A stretch of DNA of 64,000 nt from Zwartia panacis (GCF_030410395.1 NZ_JAUHHF010000014.1:1-64000), one strand, 5' to 3'; numbered from the stretch's first letter, positions 1-9,266 are shown. Numbers and translations: made by a program. Notes: generated from the letters alone by a model not told the origin.

Positions 1-151
1 ATTACCGTTTGTGGTTGGTTTAAGAAACTCCACTTTGGCACTTAGATGCCGTTAGGTAAAGCGAGGGCTCTCTGCTTTTCTGTCCCCCTCACTCCCCAGC
101 AGGGAGGGAGGCGTCCATTACATCTCCAGAATTTGTCTTGTTCAATCGCAG
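1..151. other. Intergenic, no gene seen
   Basis: This stretch lies downstream of the leftward amidase gene. Both strands carry only short frames without a convincing ribosome binding site. A weak C-rich inverted repeat (CCCCCTCACTCC against GGGAGGGAGG) near 93-111 could fold, but there is no T-run to make it a terminator. The neighbouring gene to the left is outside the window. Confidence 0.5.
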
Positions 152-1561
152 TTAGATGTTGGGCCGCGCTTTGTGCCATTCAGTATCTCGCTGGTAGGCG
201 TCCGCGATTTTTAAAATGGTGCTCTCGGCAAATGGTTTGCCAATCAATTGAAAAGCCAGGGGCATCTTGCGGCTTGAAAAGCCTGCGGGCACACTGATCG
301 CGGGCAAGCCCAGATAATTCACCGCGCGGTTGGTATAGGTCAGCTGGCTGATGGATTGCAGCACAGTGCTGAGATCTCCGGTAGTCGTTGCAGCAATCGT
401 AGGTGTATGCATGCGGGCTACCGGGACATGCAGGGCGTCGCAATGTCCCAGGCTTGTTTCCAAATACTCTTTGATGAAAGCATCTCTCGCTCTAAGCGCC
501 TGAACATAATCAACACCAGATTGGCTAAAGCCGGGTTCGATTCTGGCGCGAACTTGATCGCTATAGTCTTGTGGACATTGTTCAAACCACTTTCGATGAA
601 CTTGAGCAGCCTCGGCCGTCAGAACGATCGCCGTCATTTCATGAATACGCAACATGTCTGGAACCTTAACCTCGACAAGTTCCGCCCCTCTTGCTCGCAA
701 TACTTCCAGACTGGCATCCAATGCGGAAGACATTTCCGGATCAAGGTTCTCGCGGTAAAAATCCTGGGGTACGCCGATACGCATACCTTTCAGATCGCCC
801 GTGAGCGCAAGCTCGTAGTCTTCGTTGGGATGGGTCGTGCACCAGGGATCATCTGGATTGGGTCGGCTGATGTGCGTGAGCAAGCGAGCACAGTCACGCG
901 CGGTTTGAGCCAGAGGTCCCACACAATCAAGCGTGTGGGACAGTGGGAATACACCGTCGATGCTGACACGTTTCGAGGTGGGTTTGATGCCTGTGATACC
1001 GCACATGAAAGCGGGCTGTCGAATGGAGCCGCCCGTATCGCTGCCCAGAGAGCCGAAAACGAGTCGCGCCGCGACGGCGATGCCTGAGCCACTCGAGGAG
1101 CCCCCGCAGGGATAATCTGGATTCCAGGGGTTGAGCCCATGACCATAGTGACCATTAAATCCGGTCGGGCTCATCGCAAACTCAGCCATATGCAAGGCAC
1201 CGAGATTGACTTGCCCGGCGCGATCAAGTTCGTCGATCACCCACGCATTCTTTTTGGCGATGTTGCCTTTTAAAATCTTGGAACCGACATGCATTTCCTT
1301 GCCGGCAACCTCGATGAGATCTTTATGCGCCAGAGGAACCCCGTGAAGTGGGCCCATTGACAGTCCACTTGCCTGAAGCGCATCAAGCGCTTTGGCGCGA
1401 GAGATGGCCAGGTCATGATCAATCCGAAAAACGGCGTTGAATTGGCGACCAACGGTTTCTAGTCTATTGAGCGACCACTCGGTTAATTCTTTTGAGGAGA
1501 ATTTTTTCTTAGTAATGCCATCTGCGGCGCTAACGAGGTCGAGATGCTCAAATTGACTCAT
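152..1561 (-). CDS. Amidase signature family hydrolase
   Basis: This is an amidase of the GatA/malonamidase/indoleacetamide hydrolase superfamily, which hydrolyses a carboxamide to acid and ammonia. The Ser-cisSer-Lys catalytic set is visible: Lys in PLAHKD (about residue 80), the serine run in GGSSSGSG (about 153-160) and the nucleophile in GSDTGGSIR (about 179). The frame can start 20 codons earlier, at 1621. I prefer the ATG at 1561 because AGGA lies 7 bases upstream and the family N-terminus aligns from there. There is no gatB or gatC neighbour, so it is not the tRNA amidotransferase. The substrate is unknown. It may belong with the catabolic genes further right, but DNA polymerase IV and DAHP synthase separate them. 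Confidence 0.85.
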   Translation of the reverse strand: MSQFEHLDLVSAADGITKKKFSSKELTEWSLNRLETVGRQFNAVFRIDHDLAISRAKALDALQASGLSMGPLHGVPLAHKDLIEVAGKEMHVGSKILKGNIAKKNAWVIDELDRAGQVNLGALHMAEFAMSPTGFNGHYGHGLNPWNPDYPCGGSSSGSGIAVAARLVFGSLGSDTGGSIRQPAFMCGITGIKPTSKRVSIDGVFPLSHTLDCVGPLAQTARDCARLLTHISRPNPDDPWCTTHPNEDYELALTGDLKGMRIGVPQDFYRENLDPEMSSALDASLEVLRARGAELVEVKVPDMLRIHEMTAIVLTAEAAQVHRKWFEQCPQDYSDQVRARIEPGFSQSGVDYVQALRARDAFIKEYLETSLGHCDALHVPVARMHTPTIAATTTGDLSTVLQSISQLTYTNRAVNYLGLPAISVPAGFSSRKMPLAFQLIGKPFAESTILKIADAYQRDTEWHKARPNI

Positions 1562-1671
1562 AAGAAGATCCTGTGGAATGTCAAAAATAGGCTGGAAATC
1601 GGTAATCTCAAAATCTAGCATAACGCCGAAATCACCTTCGGCGCAGCTTATTTCCTCTATGTGGGCGATCC

Positions 1672-2820
1672 TTAAAAGGGCAGGTCAGGCTGATAGCTTT
1701 GTGTGTCCTGAGCGATCGAGGCGATTGGCATCAGACTGCCTGCCCGAACGCCCAGGAGACGTATTTTTTGATCAAGGGGAATGCGACGCAGGCACTCGGT
1801 TGCCGCCCGCCTGATCGCTCCGCCTTCATATACAGGCGCAGTCAAGGTGAGGTCGCGCGTCAACACCTGAAAGTCAGCATATTTGACTTTGATGCCAATC
1901 GTTTTGGTTGCATACCCTTTGCGCAACAGGTCTTCGGACAGTCTATTGCAGAGCTCAGTAAAAACGCTTGAGAGTCGCGCGCGATCCTGCGAGACATGCA
2001 GGTCACGTTCAAACGTGGTTTCCCTGCTCAGAGACTTGGGTTCCGAGGAAGTCACGACAGGTCGCTCATCGATCCCATGGGCGGCTTGATGCAGCCAATG
2101 TCCTGTGGCACGCCCAAAGTGTGCGATCAGCATCTGCGGTTCGGCAGAGGCAAGATCACCAATGGTATGAATGCCCAAACCTGCGAGTTTCTCATTCGCC
2201 TTTGGACCGATCCCATTGATCTTCTTTGCAGGCAATGGCCAGATGCGTGTCGATAACTCTGCATGATCCAGAATGGTCACACCATCAGGCTTATCCAGGT
2301 CTGAACAAATCTTTGACAGCAGTTTGTTCGGGCTGATGCCGATTGAACAGCTCAGGCCGGTGGCATCCCGAACCGCCTGTTTAATCCTTAAAGCCAAGCG
2401 ATCAGTATCTTGATCCAGATCAGTAAGATCGATATAGATCTCGTCTATTCCTCGATCTTCGATCTGCGGTGCAATGGTGGCGACAGCTGTTTTAAACAGC
2501 CTGGAATAATGCCTGTAGGCCTCGAAGTTGGCGGGTAAAAGTATCGCGTCCGGTGCCAGGGCAGCAGACTTCATGAGACCCATACCGGAAAATACACCCA
2601 GTGCGCGGGCTTCGTAGGTCGATGTGGTGATGACGCCCCGACCCACATAGTCTCGCAAGCGTGCGTAGTGTCTGACTCCCGATTCATCCATTTTGGGTGG
2701 TTCTGTGCTTCGGCCGCCGACGACAACCGGCTTTCCCTTGAGTTCGGGAAAGCTCAGTAATTCGACCGATGCAAAAAATGCATCCATGTCCAAGTGTGCG
2801 ATTCGGCGTCTGCGCGTCAT
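1672..2820 (-). CDS. dinB: DNA polymerase IV (Y family)
   Basis: Error-prone translesion DNA polymerase of the Y family, which acts at stalled forks. The N-terminal DMDAFFASVE block carries the first metal-binding aspartate. GIDEIYIDLT matches the SIDE..LD catalytic motif with adjacent Asp and Glu. The CSIGISPNKLLSKI and GIGPKANEKL helix-hairpin-helix segments are in the usual order. The last six residues, QPDLPF, fit the beta-clamp binding consensus QxxLxF. A GTG eight codons upstream (2844) is an alternative start. Neither start has a strong ribosome binding site, and I chose the ATG because the family begins close to the DMDAFF block. It is divergent from the DAHP synthase gene. I saw no clear LexA box, though only by eye. 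Confidence 0.93.
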   Translation of the reverse strand: MTRRRRIAHLDMDAFFASVELLSFPELKGKPVVVGGRSTEPPKMDESGVRHYARLRDYVGRGVITTSTYEARALGVFSGMGLMKSAALAPDAILLPANFEAYRHYSRLFKTAVATIAPQIEDRGIDEIYIDLTDLDQDTDRLALRIKQAVRDATGLSCSIGISPNKLLSKICSDLDKPDGVTILDHAELSTRIWPLPAKKINGIGPKANEKLAGLGIHTIGDLASAEPQMLIAHFGRATGHWLHQAAHGIDERPVVTSSEPKSLSRETTFERDLHVSQDRARLSSVFTELCNRLSEDLLRKGYATKTIGIKVKYADFQVLTRDLTLTAPVYEGGAIRRAATECLRRIPLDQKIRLLGVRAGSLMPIASIAQDTQSYQPDLPF

Positions 2821-2940
2821 GTTTTCAGTGTATTTGAAACCCACGCGTTTTTGAGAGGAGTCTCTTTGGCGGATGTTTTACACTAGAACAAACGAACCTC
2901 GCGCACCAAACGTGCGCATTACCTGGCCACTCTGATCATC

Positions 2941-4014
2941 ATGAATTCCGCATCCCCAGACACTTCGACTGAAAATCTGCACGTTGCCGCTTTTCTTTCC
3001 ATGCCCACGCCACAGGAGCTCCACGAGCAGCTTCCCTTGAGTCAACAGGCCGCCCGGACGATCAGGGCCGGACGGGACGCACTCAACAACATCCTGCGCG
3101 GAGAAGATAAACGTCGCTTTGTCGTTGTTGGACCTTGCTCGATTCACGATCCCGTCGCCGGTATGGAGTACGCCCGCAAGCTCAAAGCTTTGTCCGACGA
3201 GGTGTCCGATGTCCTGTTGATCGTCATGCGGGTATATTTTGAAAAGCCACGCACCACCGTTGGTTGGAAGGGCTACATCAACGACCCTCATATGGACGAT
3301 TCCTTTCGTATTGACGAGGGAATGTCCCTGGCGCGCAAGTTTTTGCTCGAGGTCAATGAGCTTGGTTTACCGGCGGGTTCTGAGGCGCTTGATCCCATTA
3401 CGCCTCAATATTTGGGCGATCTGGTCGCATGGAGCGCGATTGGCGCCCGGACCACGGAGTCACAAACACACAGGGAAATGTCTTCAGGCTTGTCGACGCC
3501 GGTGGGTTTCAAAAATGCGACAAACGGCGATGTGATGGTTGCAGTCAATGCCATTTTGTCAGCCGCCAGACCTCACCGTTTCCTGGGTATCAGCGGTGAG
3601 GGTCAGGTGTCGATCGTACACAGTACGGGCAACCCTTACGGTCATCTCGTGCTGCGTGGAGGTGATGGGCGTCCTAATTACGACACTGTTTCGATTTCTC
3701 TCGCTGAACAGGCAATGGTGAAGGCCAAAATTCGTCCCAATATTGTGGTGGATTGCTCACATGCCAACAGTTACAAGAAGCCGGAGCTACAGCCTCTGGT
3801 CATGTCCGATGTCGTCAGTCAAATCGTGGCTGGCAACCGTTCGATTGTGGGAGTGATGATCGAGTCGAATTTGGTGGCTGGCAATCAGCCGATCCAGGCG
3901 GATCAAAGCAAAATGATTTACGGCTGTTCAGTGACTGACGGTTGCGTCGATTGGGAAACGACCGAGGCAATGCTGCGAGATGCCGCGCGTCGATTAAGAC
4001 CCGTACTGGGTTGA
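2941..4014 (+). CDS. aroG: 3-deoxy-7-phosphoheptulonate synthase (DAHP synthase, class I)
   Basis: Condenses phosphoenolpyruvate and erythrose 4-phosphate in the first step of the shikimate pathway. The 357 residues match the AroG/AroF/AroH type I-alpha length. FVVVGPCSIHD near residue 60 holds the active-site cysteine and lysine region, KPRTTVGWKG follows near 100, and IVVDCSHANS near 270 carries the metal ligand region. Which aromatic amino acid inhibits it cannot be read with confidence, so aroG stands for the family. The gene is convergent with the next operon, with only 24 bases between stop codons and no obvious terminator. Confidence 0.93.
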   Translation: MNSASPDTSTENLHVAAFLSMPTPQELHEQLPLSQQAARTIRAGRDALNNILRGEDKRRFVVVGPCSIHDPVAGMEYARKLKALSDEVSDVLLIVMRVYFEKPRTTVGWKGYINDPHMDDSFRIDEGMSLARKFLLEVNELGLPAGSEALDPITPQYLGDLVAWSAIGARTTESQTHREMSSGLSTPVGFKNATNGDVMVAVNAILSAARPHRFLGISGEGQVSIVHSTGNPYGHLVLRGGDGRPNYDTVSISLAEQAMVKAKIRPNIVVDCSHANSYKKPELQPLVMSDVVSQIVAGNRSIVGVMIESNLVAGNQPIQADQSKMIYGCSVTDGCVDWETTEAMLRDAARRLRPVLG

Positions 4015-4038
4015 GGGCGTTTCGCTCTACTCCCGTAT

Positions 4039-4938
4039 TCAGATCGATGGCTCAAACCCGTACAAACGTGCGGGATTGTGCACCAGTATCTGATTGATTA
4101 CTTCCTGATCGTTTGTCCACACACTCAAACGGTCAAGCATGTTGGCATCATCGGGCTTGTGTGTTTCAGTCGGATGTGGCCAGTCGCTTCCCCAGACAAG
4201 TCTGTCGGGCGCTTTCGCGATCCAATGACGGGCGACTACGTCCACATCGCTAAAGTGATGTGACTCCCCAAGCTGGCTGTCCAGATAGGCACCAGAAAGT
4301 TTGATCCAAGTTTTTCCTGTCTCCAGTAAACGTTCGATCACCGCTACAGCTGGATGTTTGAGTCCAACTGGCTGCGGGAGTCTGCCCATGTGGTCAATCA
4401 CAAGCGGGCAGGGCAGCCGTTCAAGCATGGCGGCGTGCTCCACAAACTGATCGGCTGTCCAGTGCAATTGAAGATGCCAGCCCAGACGCTGTATGCGGTT
4501 GGCGAGCGGTTCAACCATCTCAAAACTTGCCGCGGCGTTTTTGGGTGTGTAGAGTGAAAATCTCAGCCCTCTGATACCCACGCGGTTCAATTGATCCATG
4601 GTTTGATCTGACGCGTCACTGCGCAGGACCGCGACGCCTCGTGCCCGATCCAGGCCGAGCTGAGCAATAGCGTCGACGGTCACGCGATTGTCGCAGCCAT
4701 AACTGCGTGGCGTCACAATAATTGCGCGACGCGTTCCCAGTCTTTGCTGCAGGAGCCGGTATTCATTGACTGTGGCCCGCTCGAGTGCGGATGCCGCATC
4801 CACGGCCTGTGGAAATCGATCGTCATAAATGTGCAGATGCGCGTCACAGGTGTTCTCTGGGACCTTTAGGGCTGGACCTTGTGTGCCCTTGCTATTGGGC
4901 ACGACGATATCCTGCTTGTTTTGCTGAGTCGTGATCAT
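4039..4938 (-). CDS. Amidohydrolase-2 family hydrolase (LigI/PDC-lactonase-like)
   Basis: A TIM-barrel metal hydrolase related to 2-pyrone-4,6-dicarboxylate lactonase. The signature elements are DAHLHIYDD near the N-terminus (HxH metal ligands), IDHMGR mid-protein and VWGSDWPHP near the C-terminus (the metal-binding Asp region). It begins 10 bases after the CaiB-family stop codon, so it is probably the last gene of the leftward operon. The frame is open upstream into the CaiB gene; the ATG at 4938 fits operon geometry and domain length (299 residues). A lactone or cyclic ester of a dicarboxylic acid is a reasonable guess for the substrate, but it cannot be assigned from sequence. Confidence 0.8.
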   Translation of the reverse strand: MITTQQNKQDIVVPNSKGTQGPALKVPENTCDAHLHIYDDRFPQAVDAASALERATVNEYRLLQQRLGTRRAIIVTPRSYGCDNRVTVDAIAQLGLDRARGVAVLRSDASDQTMDQLNRVGIRGLRFSLYTPKNAAASFEMVEPLANRIQRLGWHLQLHWTADQFVEHAAMLERLPCPLVIDHMGRLPQPVGLKHPAVAVIERLLETGKTWIKLSGAYLDSQLGESHHFSDVDVVARHWIAKAPDRLVWGSDWPHPTETHKPDDANMLDRLSVWTNDQEVINQILVHNPARLYGFEPSI

Positions 4939-4948
4939 GCGGTAACCA

Positions 4949-6169
4949 TTAAGATTTTTTCTTGTTCTGACGAATCCTGCGCGCCTCGGTTTTGATGAGT
5001 TCAGTATGTTGCCCGAGGGTCGGAGCGGCAAAGGGCTCGGGGCCTGGCGTGCGCGTAAATCGCACAGAACGCTTCAGCGCCCTGTACTGTCCCACAACCG
5101 GATGCTGATAGGTGGCAATCAAGCCTTGGCTGAGGACTTGGGGATGGTCAAACATGTCTTCGATGGATCGCGCCGCAGCACAGGGGACTTCCTCGCCGAA
5201 TAAAGCTTCCCAATCCAGCGCTGTTTTAGCGGCGAGTGCTCTGTGTAAAACAGGCACAATTTCAGTGTGATGTTGCGCCCGTTTGCGCACGGTGTCATAG
5301 CGCTCATTACCTAAAAGCTCGGTCATCCCCGTTTTTTCACATAATGCATTCCAGAAATGCGGAGTGTTAGCGGAGATATAGAGATAGCCATCTTTAGTGG
5401 GATGAATTCCGGTGATACCACCCGAGCGCATATCTCGGCCGACATCACGACCTTCGCTGTCGGCCCAAACCAGACGAGTCGACTGCATCGTCATGGCGGC
5501 ATCCAGCAGCGATACGCCAACAAACTGCCCCAGACCAGAACGTTCCCTTTCAAACAGTGCCGAGGAAACAGCACCTGCGACAAGCGCCGAGGCATAAAAA
5601 TCGACGACCGAGCCGTACAGGACTTCCGGGGGACCTTCTTTTTTGCCCTGGAGCATGGCCATCCCTGTCATGGTCTGCAGGACTTGATCGAAACCCGCCT
5701 TGTCTTTGAGCGGACCTGACTCGCCATAGCCACTCACTGCGCAGTAAATCAAGCGAGGATTCAACTCCCTTAACTGCTCGTAACCAATGCCGATACGCGG
5801 CGCGACAGTTGGTCTGAAGTTATGGACCAACACATCCGCGCTTTCGATAAGCGAAAGCAGTGTATCGAGATCCTCCGGATGTTTGATATCCAGCACCGCG
5901 CCCAGTTTGCTACGGTTGACGCCCAGAAATGCCCGACTTTCGGTCGCCAGACTGGAGGGATATTTGCGTAAATTATCTCCGGTCGGTGGTTCAATCTTGA
6001 TGATCTCCGCACCTTGGTCAGCCAGTAACGAGCATCCATAGGGTCCCGCAATGTAGGCCGACATGTCGATGACCCGAATACCAGAGAGCGGTCCTCGCGG
6101 TCCGGTTCTGAGAGGCAAGCTTGATGGCCCTGTGCTTGGCGTTGTTTGATCTGCAGTGAAATCATTCAT
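4949..6169 (-). CDS. CaiB/BaiF family CoA-transferase
   Basis: A family III CoA-transferase that moves CoA between carboxylic acids. The N-terminal GIRVIDMSAYIAGPY and ADQGAEIIKIEPP segments are typical. Asp161 in AGFDQVLQ aligns with the catalytic aspartate that forms the acyl-anhydride. At 406 residues it has normal length. It lies between a Bug-type receptor (6 bases upstream) and a metal hydrolase, and downstream of a CitE-like lyase. A role activating an imported dicarboxylate to its CoA thioester, for example a citramalate- or mesaconate-type transferase, is plausible. The donor and acceptor cannot be read from sequence. Confidence 0.87.
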   Translation of the reverse strand: MNDFTADQTTPSTGPSSLPLRTGPRGPLSGIRVIDMSAYIAGPYGCSLLADQGAEIIKIEPPTGDNLRKYPSSLATESRAFLGVNRSKLGAVLDIKHPEDLDTLLSLIESADVLVHNFRPTVAPRIGIGYEQLRELNPRLIYCAVSGYGESGPLKDKAGFDQVLQTMTGMAMLQGKKEGPPEVLYGSVVDFYASALVAGAVSSALFERERSGLGQFVGVSLLDAAMTMQSTRLVWADSEGRDVGRDMRSGGITGIHPTKDGYLYISANTPHFWNALCEKTGMTELLGNERYDTVRKRAQHHTEIVPVLHRALAAKTALDWEALFGEEVPCAAARSIEDMFDHPQVLSQGLIATYQHPVVGQYRALKRSVRFTRTPGPEPFAAPTLGQHTELIKTEARRIRQNKKKS

Positions 6170-6174
6170 ACTTA

Positions 6175-7137
6175 TTATTCCGCTTGAATGTTCGCCATCG
6201 CAGCGACTTTTTTCCAGCGAGCCAATTCGTTGGAAATGTAGGCGCCAAACTCAGCCGGGGTCATGGAGACGGGACTTGCGCCTTGCTTCAGGAAGAAGGC
6301 CTTCATTTCCTCAGAGTTGATGATTTTATTGATCGTGGTGTTGAGTTTTTGTACGACAGCATCGGGCGTTCCGGCCGGCGCAAGCACGCCCCACCAGAGA
6401 TCGACTGCACCCGATCCATATCCATATTCATCCAGGGAAGGTATCTTGGGTGCGATTTCCGAGCGTTTGGCGGTCGTCACGGCCAAGCCTCTGATCTTGT
6501 CATTGTTGACATGCGTCAACAGAGAGGGCGCACTCGCGATGATCATGTCAATTTGTCCGCTCATCAGATCGTTGACTGCGGGACCCATGCCTTTGTAGGG
6601 GACATGCGTCATTTTTATTTTCGCGACATCTGACAAAATTTCTGTTGCGAATTGATTAATACTCCCGACCCCCGAGCTGCCGTAATTCAACTTGCCGGGA
6701 TTGGCTCGCGCGTAACTGACGAGTTCTGGCAAGGTCTTGAAAGGCGTGTTGTTTCCGACAGTGATGAGCAAAGGACCTCGGGCAAGCATCGACACTGGAG
6801 CAAAGCTCTTGACTGCGTCGTACTGTAGGTTGTCTCTGACAGCCGCACCCGTGGTGAAGGTTGAAGACAGCACGACGAGGGTGTAGCCATCGGCAGGCGC
6901 CTTGGCCACGAGCGCGTTTGCCAGCACGCCTCCCGATGCCGGTTTGTTTTCAACCACGACGGATACCCCAAGCGCGTCTTGCATATGTCGGCCAATCGTT
7001 CTGGCAAAGGTATCATTAGAGCCGCCGGGTGCACTGCCAACTAGCAGGGTAATTGGCTTGGTGGGAAAGTTCGTTTGCGCCACTGCGGCTGCAGGGATCA
7101 AGGTCGCCAGGCAGAGGAGTTTGAATAGTTTTTTCAT
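6175..7137 (-). CDS. Tripartite tricarboxylate transporter receptor (Bug family)
   Basis: A periplasmic solute-binding protein of the TctC/Bug family. A signal peptide with a lysine-rich start, hydrophobic core and cleavage after AVA (about residue 20) is followed by the hallmark FPTKPITLLV and APGGSNDTFAR segments that bind the ligand carboxylate. At 320 residues it has standard length. No TctA or TctB membrane subunit lies nearby; orphan Bug receptors are common in Alcaligenaceae. It sits between a CitE-like lyase (43 bases upstream) and a CaiB-type transferase. A carboxylated ligand is likely. Confidence 0.9.
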   Translation of the reverse strand: MKKLFKLLCLATLIPAAAVAQTNFPTKPITLLVGSAPGGSNDTFARTIGRHMQDALGVSVVVENKPASGGVLANALVAKAPADGYTLVVLSSTFTTGAAVRDNLQYDAVKSFAPVSMLARGPLLITVGNNTPFKTLPELVSYARANPGKLNYGSSGVGSINQFATEILSDVAKIKMTHVPYKGMGPAVNDLMSGQIDMIIASAPSLLTHVNNDKIRGLAVTTAKRSEIAPKIPSLDEYGYGSGAVDLWWGVLAPAGTPDAVVQKLNTTINKIINSEEMKAFFLKQGASPVSMTPAEFGAYISNELARWKKVAAMANIQAE

Positions 7138-7180
7138 CGGTAAGGTTCGCTTGAAAGATGATGAATGAAGAGTAGGGGGG

Positions 7181-8056
7181 TTAAATCAGTCCGAGACGTT
7201 TTGCGTTTTCAACGAGCTTGAGCGCGCTTTTGTAAAAGGGCGGATCGATCATTTTTCCGTCGACAACATACGCACCGATTCCTTGCGCATCGGCCTCCCG
7301 AGCGGCCTCTAAAATACGCAAAGCATGCGCGATCGCTTCGTCCGAAGGGCGGAAGGCTTCGTTTGCCATCGCAACTTGGCTGGGATGAATGCAGCTTTTC
7401 CCAACATAACCGAGTCTGGCAGCGAATGCAGCCTCCTCCATGAATCCCTCAGTATTCTTGATATCTGCGAAGGCAGAATCAAAAGCATTCACACCTGCTT
7501 CTGCGGCAGCGAGTTTGAGTTGCATCATCGCGAATTTAACCGCGAAGGTTTCCTTGCGTGAAATATTGATGGGTTCGAACAAGTCAGCCAACCCGAGCTG
7601 TAATCCGGCCACCCGAGGGTGGGCACTGGCGAGTTCATAGGCGGTTCGTAACGCTTTTGTGGTCTCGATATTTAATAAAATCTGGACGGGGGTTTTTCCG
7701 TCGCGGTTCACGCCATTGGCGCGTTCGGCACGCTCCACAAGTGCCACGGTATGTCTCACCGCATCTGGACTCTCTGGTTTAGGAAGATTGATCATGTTCA
7801 GTCCGGAGCGAACAACCTGAGCAATATCCTGTTCGAAATGCGGTGTGTCCATGCCATTGATACGTACGATGATCGTTTTTTGACTCAGGCGAACGGTTTC
7901 GAGATCCATCCATTCGCTCAGCCTCGCCCGCGCTTCGGCTTTCTTGGTTTCGGCAACAGCGTCTTCGAGATCGAAGGACAAGCCATCGGCCGCGCTGGCT
8001 AAGGCTTTATCAAAAAGTTCGGGGCGCGAGCCGGGTACAAAAAGTTTGCTTCTCAT
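7181..8056 (-). CDS. HpcH/HpaI-family (CitE-like) aldolase/CoA lyase
   Basis: A TIM-barrel class II aldolase/CoA-ester lyase related to the citrate lyase beta subunit, malyl-CoA lyase and citramalyl-CoA lyase. SKLFVPGSRPE begins the protein. SFDLEDAV supplies metal-binding acidic residues, RING is the conserved arginine segment, LNIET carries another metal ligand, and GKSCIHPSQV closes the barrel. It is the first gene of the leftward operon. Beside a CaiB-type transferase, cleavage of a 3-hydroxyacyl-CoA such as citramalyl-CoA or malyl-CoA is the likeliest reaction. There are no citD or citF genes, so it is not a citrate lyase complex. Confidence 0.87.
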   Translation of the reverse strand: MRSKLFVPGSRPELFDKALASAADGLSFDLEDAVAETKKAEARARLSEWMDLETVRLSQKTIIVRINGMDTPHFEQDIAQVVRSGLNMINLPKPESPDAVRHTVALVERAERANGVNRDGKTPVQILLNIETTKALRTAYELASAHPRVAGLQLGLADLFEPINISRKETFAVKFAMMQLKLAAAEAGVNAFDSAFADIKNTEGFMEEAAFAARLGYVGKSCIHPSQVAMANEAFRPSDEAIAHALRILEAAREADAQGIGAYVVDGKMIDPPFYKSALKLVENAKRLGLI

Positions 8057-8257
8057 GTGGTGGCGAAGATTGGGGATTGGAGAAAGTCGCTAGTCTGCTA
8101 ACCCTTATAGAATAGTCTAAGACTGACTTCTACATGTTCATCCGAAATAGTGTTGCAATGCAGCACGCGAACATCTATACGCCGGTGTTGAACTTGTATA
8201 AATTCCCTTGGCCTCACCGTAGTATTCTTCAGGCAATGTTTTTTGAGGAACCCTCCC
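8057..8257. promoter_or_regulatory. Divergent control region between the two catabolic operons
   Basis: About 200 bases separate the CitE-like lyase (leftward) from the second Bug receptor (rightward). It contains a perfect 11-base palindrome, AGTCTAAGACT, at 8115-8125. TATAAA at 8197-8202 is a possible rightward -10 and TATTCT near 8110 a possible leftward -10; neither has a good -35, which suggests activator dependence. A short leftward frame here has no family features and I take it as noise. The regulator gene is not in the window. Confidence 0.4.
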
Positions 8258-9250
8258 ATGTTCGCAATCAGACTAAAAAAATTACTGACAGGCGCCCTAG
8301 TGATCGGCATGAGTGCTGGTATGTCGTGTATCGCGCAAACTCAAACGAACGCCGCTTCTGGTTTCCCGAATAAACCCATCAAACTTCTCGTCGGGTTCGC
8401 GCCCGGAGGGGGGACGGACACTGCTGCAAGAACGATCGCCATCAAACTCAGCGAAATTCTGGGGCAAACGGTTGTCGTGGACAATAAGCCCGGCGCAGGC
8501 GGAAACATTGCGGCTGATCTTGTGGCGAAAGCGCCCGGGGATGGTTACACGATCGGTCTCGCGAACATTGGTTCACTGGCCGTCAATCCACACATGCCAA
8601 ACGGCACACCCTACAACACCTTGAAAGATTTTGCGATGCTGGGCAATGGTGTGACATTCGGAAATGTGCTGGTCGTGCGTGCGGACTCAGACATCAAGAC
8701 GTTTGCCGATTATCTGGTCGCGGCGAAAAGTACGGATAAACCTCTGTTTTATGGTTCTTCCGGCTTTGGCAGTGCGGGCCATCTTTCCGGCGAGCTGCTT
8801 AAACAGCGCGCTGACACGACCGCACAGCATATCAACTACAAAGGCGGTGGACCTGCCATGAATGGTTTGCTTGGCGGTGAGATTCAAGCTATTTTCGCAA
8901 GCGCTCCCACTGCCATCCCTCTGATTAAAGCCGGTAAACTCCGCGCGCTCGCGGTCACAGGCGCCAAGCGGGCCGAGTCTTTGCCTGATGTTCCGACGAT
9001 CGCGGAACTGGGCTTTCCAGGTTACCTTGCGACAAATTGGTACAGTTTCATCGCACCTGCCAGCACACCAGCCCCGATCGTTCAAAAACTGAATGAAGCA
9101 ATCGTCAAGGCGATTCGCGATCCTGCGACCCTGTCGCGTCTAAGCGCCCAGGCCATGGAACCGGATCCTTCAACCACCGAGGAAATGCGAGCCTTTGTAA
9201 CTCAGGAGTATGACACCTGGGGCAAAGTGGTTCGTACACTTAAATTTTAA
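8258..9250 (+). CDS. Tripartite tricarboxylate transporter receptor (Bug family)
   Basis: The second periplasmic Bug-type receptor of the region. A signal peptide ends near residue 28 (around the SCIAQ segment), followed by GFPNKPIKLLVGFAPGG and TDTAARTIA, the canonical Bug ligand loop. The frame is open from a TTG at 8243, but the ATG at 8258 has GAGGA 8 bases upstream and gives a proper signal sequence, for 330 residues. It heads the rightward operon, 16 bases before the LeuC-like gene, so it probably delivers that pathway's substrate. It differs in sequence from the receptor at 6175-7137 and is not a recent copy. Confidence 0.9.
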   Translation: MFAIRLKKLLTGALVIGMSAGMSCIAQTQTNAASGFPNKPIKLLVGFAPGGGTDTAARTIAIKLSEILGQTVVVDNKPGAGGNIAADLVAKAPGDGYTIGLANIGSLAVNPHMPNGTPYNTLKDFAMLGNGVTFGNVLVVRADSDIKTFADYLVAAKSTDKPLFYGSSGFGSAGHLSGELLKQRADTTAQHINYKGGGPAMNGLLGGEIQAIFASAPTAIPLIKAGKLRALAVTGAKRAESLPDVPTIAELGFPGYLATNWYSFIAPASTPAPIVQKLNEAIVKAIRDPATLSRLSAQAMEPDPSTTEEMRAFVTQEYDTWGKVVRTLKF

Positions 9251-9266
9251 TTTTTCAGGAAGCATC

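Noticed and set aside
1622-1639. The inverted repeat GCCGAA/TTCGGC before the amidase as a terminator or operator
   Set aside because: It is only six base pairs, lacks a T-run and lies at the alternative start. Chance is a sufficient explanation.
8098-8310. A leftward 70-codon frame in the divergent control region
   Set aside because: It overlaps the receptor start, has no motif and no ribosome binding site.
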